DNA of 64,000 nt from Austwickia sp. (lineage in GTDB: Bacteria > Actinomycetota > Actinomycetes > Actinomycetales > Dermatophilaceae), in contig CP064985.1 in assembly GCA_016699675.1 (NCBI GenBank), positions 434,001 to 498,000 on the forward strand, in the 5' to 3' direction. The notes under the pieces are model-generated. The model saw only the letters and a list, made by a program, of their open reading frames with translations. It ran no database searches and was not told the origin of the DNA. A program made the translations under genes and the position numbers. This document shows, piece by piece, positions 40,531 through 47,200 of this stretch. How positions within the stretch are numbered: the stretch's first letter is position 1; the number at the start of each line of letters is the position of its first letter.

Positions 40531-42006
40531 CCCTCCCGCCCCCCAAGCCTGACCCAGGGGTGCCGCGGCCGAGCCGGCGGCGGGGGCGGCGTGCGCCGCC
40601 CCACGGGGCGGGGCCGACGCACCGGCATATCCGCCGGCGGCACCACCCGTGCCGGCCGAGCCCGCCGGGCCCGTCGTACCGGAACCGGACGGCGCTGCCG
40701 GCGGCGCGGCGTCCAGGGTCCCCAGCAGCGTGTTCACCGCGGCGAACTGGGCCAGGATCGCCTGGCTCACGGCCTGCGCGCTCGCCTCCGCCGCCGTCTG
40801 GAGCCGGGCGAGGCGGTTCACCTCGGCCGGCACGTCGGCGTCCCGGATCCGGCCCTCCGCCGCCGAGAGGTTGATCTCCTGGACCGCGAGGGCGGCGATC
40901 GCATGGGTCAGCGATCCCTCCGCCGCCCCGATTACGGCCCGGCGATCCTGCAGGAGCTCGATCGCGGCGTCGATGCGGCCGATGGCCGCCCCCGCATCCG
41001 CCGCGGTGGCGACGCTCACCGCCGTCCCCGGTGTGGTCACCGTCTCGGCGACCTGCGTGGTGGTGGTGGCCCCGGGCATGACCGTGGTCGTGGTGGCACC
41101 CGGGATGACGGTCGTCGTGGTGCTGACCGAGGAGGTCAGCGTGAACTCGCCGTGCTTCAGGCCGCCGGTCTTGATGTAGAGGGTGTTGTCGAAGACCGCC
41201 GTGGCCCCGCTGGCAAACGTGACGGTGCGCGTGCCGTCGTTGTACGTGCCGATCACCGGGCCTGCGGCGGTGGCGCCGGCATACAGGGAGCCCGACGACA
41301 CGAAGTACGTGCCGTCGGTCAGATCACCCGTGTGCCCGGTCAGTGCGGTGGCGCGGCCGGTGAAGCCGCTGGCGGCGTACGTCGTGGTCGTGGTCGTGCT
41401 GACCTGGTCCGGGGCCGTGGTGGTCACGGTCTGGCCCGGCGCCGTGGTGGCGACCGTGCGGTAGGTCGTCGTGGTCACGGCCGCGGAGCCGAGCCCGAGG
41501 CCCTCGGCAGCGCACGAGCCGCCCAGATCGATCGCGAGGCTGTCCCCGGCGGTGGAGCCGACCTGCAGGGTCAGCCCGCTGCGGGAGCCGTCGAGGAGGT
41601 GGATGGTGTGGTACGCCGTGGTCCGGGCGATCTCGTCGATCCCGCGCAGCGAGGCGTCGAGGAGCACCTGCAGGGCGGCCCGCTGGGCATCGCTCCAGGT
41701 GCCGTTCGCGGCCTGCCCGGCGATGACCCGCATGCGCTGCAGCAGCCCGGCCGTCTCGGCAAGCGCGCCGTCGGCGACCCGCAACAGGCTGATGCCGTCC
41801 TGGGCGTTGTGCTGCGCCTGGCGGGCGCCGAGCACGTGACTGCGCATCCTCTCGGCGATGGCCAGGCCCGCGGCGTCGTCGACCGCGGCGTTGATCCGCA
41901 GCCCGGAGGCGAGCCGGGCCGCCGACGTCTGCATGTCGTGAACCTGCGCGTGCCAGTGTTCCAGCGCGATCCGGCGCGACAGGTCGCCGTCGGTCCCGAT
42001 TCTCAT
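40522..42006 (-). CDS. Flagellin-like protein 2
   Basis: This 494-residue protein has a clear flagellin N-terminus: ARLASGLRINAAVDDAAGLA, then AERMRSHVLGARQAQHNAQD, GISLLRVADGALAET, LQRMRVIAGQAANGTWSD and IARTTAYHTIHLLDG. The C-terminal flagellin half (AAIGRIDAAIELLQDRRAVI, INLSAAEGRIRDADVPAEVN, AILAQFAAVNTLLG) is also present. The middle is Thr-rich with repeats such as PGATTTTV, likely a surface domain. Flagellin normally ends after the last helix, but about 55 Ala/Gly/Pro residues continue. The start MRIGTDGDLSRRIALEHW is shared with protein 1 and is not the standard 'INTN' start. AAGGAG precedes the ATG. No other flagellar gene is in the window. Confidence 0.85.
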   Translation of the reverse strand: MRIGTDGDLSRRIALEHWHAQVHDMQTSAARLASGLRINAAVDDAAGLAIAERMRSHVLGARQAQHNAQDGISLLRVADGALAETAGLLQRMRVIAGQAANGTWSDAQRAALQVLLDASLRGIDEIARTTAYHTIHLLDGSRSGLTLQVGSTAGDSLAIDLGGSCAAEGLGLGSAAVTTTTYRTVATTAPGQTVTTTAPDQVSTTTTTTYAASGFTGRATALTGHTGDLTDGTYFVSSGSLYAGATAAGPVIGTYNDGTRTVTFASGATAVFDNTLYIKTGGLKHGEFTLTSSVSTTTTVIPGATTTTVMPGATTTTQVAETVTTPGTAVSVATAADAGAAIGRIDAAIELLQDRRAVIGAAEGSLTHAIAALAVQEINLSAAEGRIRDADVPAEVNRLARLQTAAEASAQAVSQAILAQFAAVNTLLGTLDAAPPAAPSGSGTTGPAGSAGTGGAAGGYAGASAPPRGAAHAAPAAGSAAAPLGQAWGAGGFR

Positions 42007-42010
42007 GCGC

Positions 42011-42060
42011 CACTCCTTGACGACTGCCGCGCCAGCCCTGGCGCGGGGACATCCGTGTCC
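42011..42060 (-). promoter_or_regulatory. Candidate CsrA-binding leader of flagellin-like gene 2
   Basis: The minus-strand leader contains GGACACGGATGTCC (42060-42047): a 5-bp stem (GGACA/TGTCC) presenting CGGA in the loop. It matches the CsrA consensus RUACARGGAUGU at about ten of twelve positions. A second GGA lies in the Shine-Dalgarno AAGGAG (42018-42013), 38 nt downstream. Between them is a perfect 9-bp hairpin, CCGCGCCAG (42027-42035) with CTGGCGCGG (42038-42046). Two GGA sites, one over the ribosome-binding site, is the layout of the Bacillus hag leader controlled by CsrA. Confidence 0.5.
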
Positions 42061-42338
42061 ATCGGATTGATCGTCGTGGCGGGGCTCGGCGTGAGGATTC
42101 TCGCGGGAGAAGTTGGACGTCCGATTGAGAGCCGAACAGTGGTGGCGCCCGGCAGCCCGGGAAGTTGGCGTCAGCCCGCGCGGCCGCTGCCGAGGAGCGG
42201 GAAGGGCTCCGTTGAGAAGACCACCTCGACGGGCACCGCGAAGTAGACCGCGATGCGCAGGGCGACGACCAAGTGGCGTGGGGCAGGTCACGGGCAGATG
42301 GCCCGGCCGCGAACGGCCATTCGCCCCGGACGGGCTAC
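42061..42338. other. Gene-free region between flagellin-like gene 2 and the carboxylase gene
   Basis: This divergent intergenic stretch of about 280 bp has no convincing coding sequence. It must hold the promoter of flagellin-like gene 2 on the minus strand. I see two TCAATC(C)GA-like strings (42062-42070 and around 42120) but no clear -35/-10 pair. A small palindrome TTCTCGCGGGAGAA sits near 42097-42110. Confidence 0.5.
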
Positions 42339-42351
42339 TAGGCTCCGGGCC

Positions 42352-44172
42352 ATGGCCATCTCCAAAGTCTTGATCGCGAACCGCGGCGAGATCGCCGTCC
42401 GCATCGCCCGTGCTTGCAAGGACTCCGGCATCGCTTCGGTCGCGGTCTACGCCGACCCCGACCGTGACGCGCTGCATGTGAAGGTGGCCGACGAGGCATA
42501 CGGACTGGGCGGCTCCACGCCCGGCGAAAGCTATCTCGTGCAGGAAAAGCTCCTCGACGTCGCCAAGCAGTCCGGGGCGGACGCCGTGCACCCCGGCTAC
42601 GGCTTCCTCGCCGAGAACGCCAGCTTCGCCCAGGCGGTGCTCGACGCCGGACTCATCTGGATCGGGCCGTCGCCCGAGGCGATCGACGCCCTCGGTGACA
42701 AGGTCAAGGCGCGGCACATCGCCACGCGCGCCAACGCGCCCCTCGTGCCCGGCACGAAGGACCCCGCCAAGGACGCCGACGAGATCGTCGCGTTCGCCAA
42801 GGAATACGGCGTGCCCGTCGCGATCAAGGCGGCGTACGGCGGCGGCGGTCGCGGCCTGAAGGTCGCGCGCACCATCGAAGAGATCCCCCAGCTGTTCGAG
42901 TCCGCGACCCGCGAGGCCGTCACGGCGTTCGGCCGCGGCGAGTGCTTCGTGGAGCGCTTCCTCGACAAGCCGCGGCACGTCGAAACCCAGTGCCTGGCCG
43001 ACCAGCACGGCAACGTCGTCGTCGTGTCCACCCGCGACTGCTCGCTGCAGCGCCGCCACCAGAAGCTGGTCGAAGAGGCGCCGGCGCCGTTCCTCACCGA
43101 CGAGCAGAACGCGGAGCTGATCCGGGCGAGCAAGGCGATCCTCAAGGAGGCGAGCTACGTCGGGGCGGGCACCTGCGAATACCTGGTAAGCCAGGACGGC
43201 CTCATCAGCTTCCTCGAGGTCAACACCCGCCTGCAGGTCGAGCACCCGGTCACCGAGGAGGTCACGGGGATCGACCTGGTCCGCGAGCAGTTCCGGATCG
43301 CCAACGGCGAGGAGCTCGGCTACGACGAGACCGACCTGGCCCCGCTGATCGCCCGCAAGCACTCGTTCGAGTTCCGCATCAACGGCGAAGACCCGGGCCG
43401 CAACTTCCTGCCCGCGCCGGGCACCGTGCTGACGTTCCGGCCGCCGTCGGGCCCCGGCGTCCGGTTGGACTCCGGCATCGAACAGGGCGACATCATCTCC
43501 GGGCAGTTCGACTCGATGCTCGCCAAGTTGATCGTCACGGGCGCCGACCGGCAGCAGGCGCTGGAGCGGTCGCGCCGCGCGCTGGCCGAGTTCGAGGTCG
43601 AGGGCATGCCCACGGCCCTGACGTTCCACCGCGTCGTCGTCGACGACCCCGCGTTCGCGCCCGCGGGCGCCGACGAGCCGTTCTCCGTGTACACGACGTG
43701 GATGGAGACGGACTTCGACAACCAGATCGAGCCGTACGGCGGTCCGTCGGCCGACGCCGCCGAGCCCGAGCCCGAGCGGCAGAAGGTCATCGTCGAGGTC
43801 GGCGGCAAGCGCGTCGAGGTCAGCCTGCCTGGCGACATGTCGTTCGGTGGAGGCGGCGGCGGTGGCACCATCGGCGCCGGGCGTCGCAAGGCCCCGCGCC
43901 GTGGCGGCGCCGGCGCCAAGGGCGGCGCGAAGGCCAGCGGCGACAGCCTCACCGCCCCGATGCAGGGCACGATCGTCAAGCTCAACGTGGCCGACGGAGA
44001 CAGCGTCAACGAGGGCGACCTGGTCCTCGTGCTGGAGGCCATGAAGATGGAGCAGCCCATCAATGCGCACAAGTCCGGCACGATCTCCGGCCTGAAGGCC
44101 GCGGTCGGCGAGACCGTGACCAGCGGGTCCGTGCTGTGCGATATCAAGGGCGAGGCTGCCGCCGAGGAGTGA
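42352..44172 (+). CDS. accA3: Acyl-CoA carboxylase alpha subunit (biotin carboxylase plus biotin carrier)
   Basis: This 606-residue protein carboxylates its own biotin with ATP and bicarbonate and passes the CO2 to beta subunits such as AccD5. The biotin carboxylase domain (residues 1 to about 450) has VLIANRGEIAVRIARAC, the ATP loop AAYGGGGRGLKV, RDCSLQRRHQKLVEEAPAP and FLEVNTRLQVEHPVTE. A basic, Gly-rich linker leads to the carrier domain with LVLEAMKMEQP, where Lys565 is biotinylated by BirA. The ATG is supported by TAGGCT (42339-42344) 7 nt upstream with no Shine-Dalgarno sequence. It ends at a strong terminator. The symbol follows the mycobacterial name. Confidence 0.95.
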   Translation: MAISKVLIANRGEIAVRIARACKDSGIASVAVYADPDRDALHVKVADEAYGLGGSTPGESYLVQEKLLDVAKQSGADAVHPGYGFLAENASFAQAVLDAGLIWIGPSPEAIDALGDKVKARHIATRANAPLVPGTKDPAKDADEIVAFAKEYGVPVAIKAAYGGGGRGLKVARTIEEIPQLFESATREAVTAFGRGECFVERFLDKPRHVETQCLADQHGNVVVVSTRDCSLQRRHQKLVEEAPAPFLTDEQNAELIRASKAILKEASYVGAGTCEYLVSQDGLISFLEVNTRLQVEHPVTEEVTGIDLVREQFRIANGEELGYDETDLAPLIARKHSFEFRINGEDPGRNFLPAPGTVLTFRPPSGPGVRLDSGIEQGDIISGQFDSMLAKLIVTGADRQQALERSRRALAEFEVEGMPTALTFHRVVVDDPAFAPAGADEPFSVYTTWMETDFDNQIEPYGGPSADAAEPEPERQKVIVEVGGKRVEVSLPGDMSFGGGGGGGTIGAGRRKAPRRGGAGAKGGAKASGDSLTAPMQGTIVKLNVADGDSVNEGDLVLVLEAMKMEQPINAHKSGTISGLKAAVGETVTSGSVLCDIKGEAAAEE

Positions 44173-44197
44173 GTTCGGGCGCATCCCCTGTGCCGCC

Positions 44198-44230
44198 GAG
44201 GCCCCGACCGGTGATCCCGGTCGGGGCCTC
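44198..44230 (+). terminator. Terminator hairpin after the carboxylase alpha gene
   Basis: GAGGCCCCGACCGG (44198-44211) and CCGGTCGGGGCCTC (44217-44230) are perfect 14-bp arms with a 5-nt loop, 26 nt after the stop codon. The small antitoxin-like gene converges from the other side, so it may act in both directions. Confidence 0.75.
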
Positions 44231-44266
44231 GCGTCATGAGCGGTCGGCGTGACGTTCGGCGCCCGG

Positions 44267-44557
44267 TCAGATCTTGTCGGGGCGCTCGATCGGAGCCGGC
44301 GCGTCGATGGGGTCGGCCCGGACGGCGTCGGGCCGCTTCCAGGTGGAGCCGGCCTCCTCCGCGAACGCCCTCTTGGCCTCGCCGGGCACGCCCAGCGCGT
44401 TCTCCGCGGCGGCGGCCCCCTTGGCGACCTGATCGGCGTACTTGCCGCCCGTCTTGCGGTTGACGACCTCTTCGACCTTGTCCACCCCCGAGCGCACCTT
44501 GTCGGGATTGCTGCGCGCGAGGTCCTTCGCCTTGGCGATCAGTCCCTTAACGTCCAT
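44267..44557 (-). CDS. Rv0909/MT0933-like antitoxin-family protein
   Basis: This 96-residue protein begins MDVKGLIAKAKDLARSNPDK and continues VRSGVDKVEEVVNRKTGGKY and ADQVAKGAAAAENALG, the pattern of the MT0933-like antitoxin family (Rv0909 in Mycobacterium). In that system it neutralises the Rv0910 toxin. No toxin gene is next to it here, so it is an orphan or has another role. It is soluble, with a polar acidic C-terminal tail of about 35 residues. AGGAGGC precedes the ATG. It is transcribed alone on the minus strand. Confidence 0.75.
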   Translation of the reverse strand: MDVKGLIAKAKDLARSNPDKVRSGVDKVEEVVNRKTGGKYADQVAKGAAAAENALGVPGEAKRAFAEEAGSTWKRPDAVRADPIDAPAPIERPDKI

Positions 44558-44660
44558 CGGGTGCCTCCTGGTTCGTGAGCGTGGGCGTGAGTCGAGCCCA
44601 TCATCCGGCAACCCCCACTGCCCAACCCGTCCGCCCCCACCCCATCCGCCCCGCCCTGCC

Positions 44661-44714
44661 GGCTCCGAACGGAGCCTTCGGGGTGCGCCGGGGCGCCGGC
44701 GCTCCGATCGGAGC
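44661..44714 (-). terminator. Two palindromes downstream of lpdA
   Basis: GGCTCCGAACGGAGCC (44661-44676) and the perfect palindrome GCTCCGATCGGAGC (44701-44714) follow the lpdA stop codon on the minus strand. They share the half-site GCTCCG. One or both probably terminate lpdA transcription. Confidence 0.45.
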
Positions 44715-44734
44715 GGCAGGTCGGCCTTGCTGCG

Positions 44735-46171
44735 TTACGCGGAGTCGTCCGCCGGGCCGCCGTACAGCCGCCGGGCCGCCTCGGCGACGGAACCCGACAG
44801 CGAGGGGTACACCGTGATCGTCGAGGCGACCTGATCGGACGTAAGCCGCTGCCCCACCGCGAGCGCGATCGGGAAGATCAGCTCGCTGGCGCGCGGCGCC
44901 ACGACCACGCCACCGACGAGCTGGTTGCTGCCCCGGCGCGCGAAGAGCTTGACGAAGCCCTGCTCGATGCCGTCCATCTTCGCCCGGGCGTTCGTCTCCA
45001 GCGGCATCAACACCATCCGGATGTCCCCGGCCGCCTCGGCCTCCTGCTGCGTCATCCCGACCGTGGCGATCTCGGGGTCGGTGAAGATGTTCGACGCGAC
45101 GCCCTTGATGTTCAGGGGCGCAACGGCGTCGCCGAGCGCGTGCGCGACCGCGATCCGGCCCTGCATCGCGGCCACCGAGGCCAGCGGCAGGACGCCGGTG
45201 CAGTCGCCGGCCGCGTAGATCCCGCGGACGGAGGTGCGCGACACGCGGTCGACCGCGATGTGGCCGCGCTCGGTGAGCGCGACCCCCGCCTCGGCCAGGC
45301 CCAGCCCCTCCGTCCGGGGCACCGACCCCACGGCGAGCAGGGCGTGGCTCCCCGTGATCTCCCGGCCGTCCTCCAGCGCGACGATGACCCGGTCGCCCTC
45401 TCGGCGTACAGCCGTCATCCGCGACCGACCCAGCACTTCCATGCCGCGCTCGCGGAACACGTCCTCGATGACCGTGGCGGCGTCGCCGTCCTCGCCCGGC
45501 AGGACCCGATCCCGCGACGACACCAGCGTCACGCGCGCGCCGATCCCCAGGTAGGCCTGCGCCAGCTCCGCGCCCGTCACACCCGACCCGACGACGACGA
45601 GGTGTTCGGGTAGCTCGGTGAGGGCCCACACCTGCTGCCAGGTAAGGATGCGTTCGCCGTCGGGGACGGCGGTGTCCATGACCCGCGGCGCGGCGCCGGT
45701 CGCGAGGAGGATCATGTCGGCGTCGAGGTCGTACGCCGGGCCGACCGCAGGCTCCACCCGCACGGTCGCCGGGCCGGTCAGCCGGGCCCGCCCGGCGACC
45801 ACGGTGACCCCCCGCGCCGTCAGGCCGGCACCGATATCCTCGCTCTGCTTCCCGGCCAGCGCCACGATGCGGGTGTTGACCGCGGCCAGGTCGGCGTCGA
45901 GGACCGCGGCGTTGTCCGCGCGCGCCGGGCCGGCCGGGGCCGGGGCCGACGTCCGCAGCCCCATCGACACGGCCTGGCCGACGCGCCCGACGTAGGCGGC
46001 CGTCGAGATCAGCGCCTTGCTGGGCACGCAGTCGGTGAGCACACACGCGCCGCCGACGCCGTCCACGTCGACCACGGTGACCTGCGCGCCGAGGGCGGCG
46101 GCGACCAGGGCCGCCTCGTACCCGCCGGGGCCGCCACCGATGATCACCACGGACTGCGCTCGCTCGTTCAC
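44735..46171 (-). CDS. lpdA: NAD(P)H-quinone dehydrogenase, LpdA-type flavoprotein disulfide reductase
   Basis: This 478-residue FAD protein has the dihydrolipoamide dehydrogenase fold: VVIIGGGPGGYEAALVAA (FAD), CVLTDCVPSK with the redox pair Cys43/Cys48, VVGSGVTGAELAQAY (NAD), and GIYAAGDCTG. The C-terminal dimer motif of true lipoamide dehydrogenases, HxHPTxxE, is here VYPSLSG, so the acid-base His and its Glu partner are missing. The same loss marks Mycobacterium LpdA (Rv3303c), which reduces quinones rather than lipoamide. The GTG start is supported by CAGGAT (plus-strand 46178-46183) 6 nt upstream. It is divergent from the nucleoside phosphorylase. Confidence 0.9.
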   Translation of the reverse strand: MNERAQSVVIIGGGPGGYEAALVAAALGAQVTVVDVDGVGGACVLTDCVPSKALISTAAYVGRVGQAVSMGLRTSAPAPAGPARADNAAVLDADLAAVNTRIVALAGKQSEDIGAGLTARGVTVVAGRARLTGPATVRVEPAVGPAYDLDADMILLATGAAPRVMDTAVPDGERILTWQQVWALTELPEHLVVVGSGVTGAELAQAYLGIGARVTLVSSRDRVLPGEDGDAATVIEDVFRERGMEVLGRSRMTAVRREGDRVIVALEDGREITGSHALLAVGSVPRTEGLGLAEAGVALTERGHIAVDRVSRTSVRGIYAAGDCTGVLPLASVAAMQGRIAVAHALGDAVAPLNIKGVASNIFTDPEIATVGMTQQEAEAAGDIRMVLMPLETNARAKMDGIEQGFVKLFARRGSNQLVGGVVVAPRASELIFPIALAVGQRLTSDQVASTITVYPSLSGSVAEAARRLYGGPADDSA

Positions 46172-46257
46172 CGGACCATCCTGGCACCTCGCGGGGGTGA
46201 CGGCCGAGCCCGAGCGGCGTACCCGGCCGGCGCACTTCAGGAACTAGGCTGCCGCAC

Positions 46258-47133
46258 ATGGCTGTTGAACGGCGGCTGGACGACGGCAACCCGGCCGCGA
46301 TGGCCGCGCTGGCGGCGGCGGCGATCGCGGAGGGCACCGGTTGCCCGCGCCACGACGTGGCTCTGGTGCTGGGGTCGGGGTGGGGCGGGGCCGCCGACCT
46401 GATCGGCGAGACCGTCGCCACCCTTGACAACGCGGCGATCCCCGGCTTCCCGGCGGCGACCGTCGCCGGGCACGCCGCGACGGTCCGGTCGGTGCTGCTG
46501 CGTGGCCCCGAGGGCCCCGACCGCCCCGACCGCCCCCACGGCACCGACGCCCCCGACCCGGGGCGACGCGCCCTGGTGTTCGGGACCCGCCGGCACTATT
46601 ACGACGGCCGGGACGTGCGCGCCGTCGCCCATCCGATCCGTACGGCGGCCGCGGCGGGCTGCCGCACCCTGGTCCTGACCAACGGCTGTGGCGGGTTGCG
46701 GCCCGAGTGGGCCCCGGGCACGGCGGTCCTCATCAGCGACCACATCAACCTCACCGGCACGTCGCCGCTGGAGGGCGCGACCTTCGTCGACCTCACCGAC
46801 GCCTACTCCCCGCGGCTGCGCGCCCTCGCCCGCGAGATCGACCCCACGCTCCCCGAGGGGGTCTATGTGCAGTTCCCGGGGCCGCACTACGAGACCCCGG
46901 CCGAGGTGCGGATGGCGGGCATCCTCGGCGGCGACCTCGTCGGGATGTCGACCTCCCTGGAGACGATCGCCGCCCGCGAGGCCGGCCTCGAGGTGCTCGG
47001 CATCTCGCTGGTCACCAATCCCGCCGCGGGCATCGCGGCCGGGCCGCTGTCGCACGACGAGGTCCTCCAGGCCGGGCGCGCCGCCGCGGCCCGCTGCGGC
47101 CGGCTGCTCGCCGACATCGTGGCGCGGCTCTGA
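46258..47133 (+). CDS. punA: Purine nucleoside phosphorylase (trimeric type)
   Basis: This 291-residue enzyme splits inosine or guanosine with phosphate in purine salvage. It has the phosphate loop VLGSGWGGAADL, VFGTRRHYYDG, TNGCGGLRPEWAPGT, YVQFPGPHYETPAEVRM and GMSTSLETIAAREAGL, all typical of the PunA/PNP-II class. TNGCGG replaces the more usual TNAAGG. A Pro/Asp/Gly-rich insert (GPEGPDRPDRPHGTDAPDPG, about residues 83-102) interrupts a conserved loop and looks disordered. TAGGCT (46245-46250) is 7 nt before the ATG, so the mRNA is probably leaderless. A phosphohexomutase gene follows 67 bp later. Confidence 0.92.
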   Translation: MAVERRLDDGNPAAMAALAAAAIAEGTGCPRHDVALVLGSGWGGAADLIGETVATLDNAAIPGFPAATVAGHAATVRSVLLRGPEGPDRPDRPHGTDAPDPGRRALVFGTRRHYYDGRDVRAVAHPIRTAAAAGCRTLVLTNGCGGLRPEWAPGTAVLISDHINLTGTSPLEGATFVDLTDAYSPRLRALAREIDPTLPEGVYVQFPGPHYETPAEVRMAGILGGDLVGMSTSLETIAAREAGLEVLGISLVTNPAAGIAAGPLSHDEVLQAGRAAAARCGRLLADIVARL

Positions 47134-47200
47134 ACCGGGGCGGGCACGCACCGCCGCCGATCCGACCAGCCGCTATCCCCCGCTAACCACCAGGAGCGAC

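Noticed and set aside
42007..44184. Upstream minus-strand extension of flagellin-like gene 2 across the carboxylase gene
   Set aside because: The extension is antisense to the biotin carboxylase. The real start at 42006 has a Shine-Dalgarno sequence and a start shared with the paralogue.
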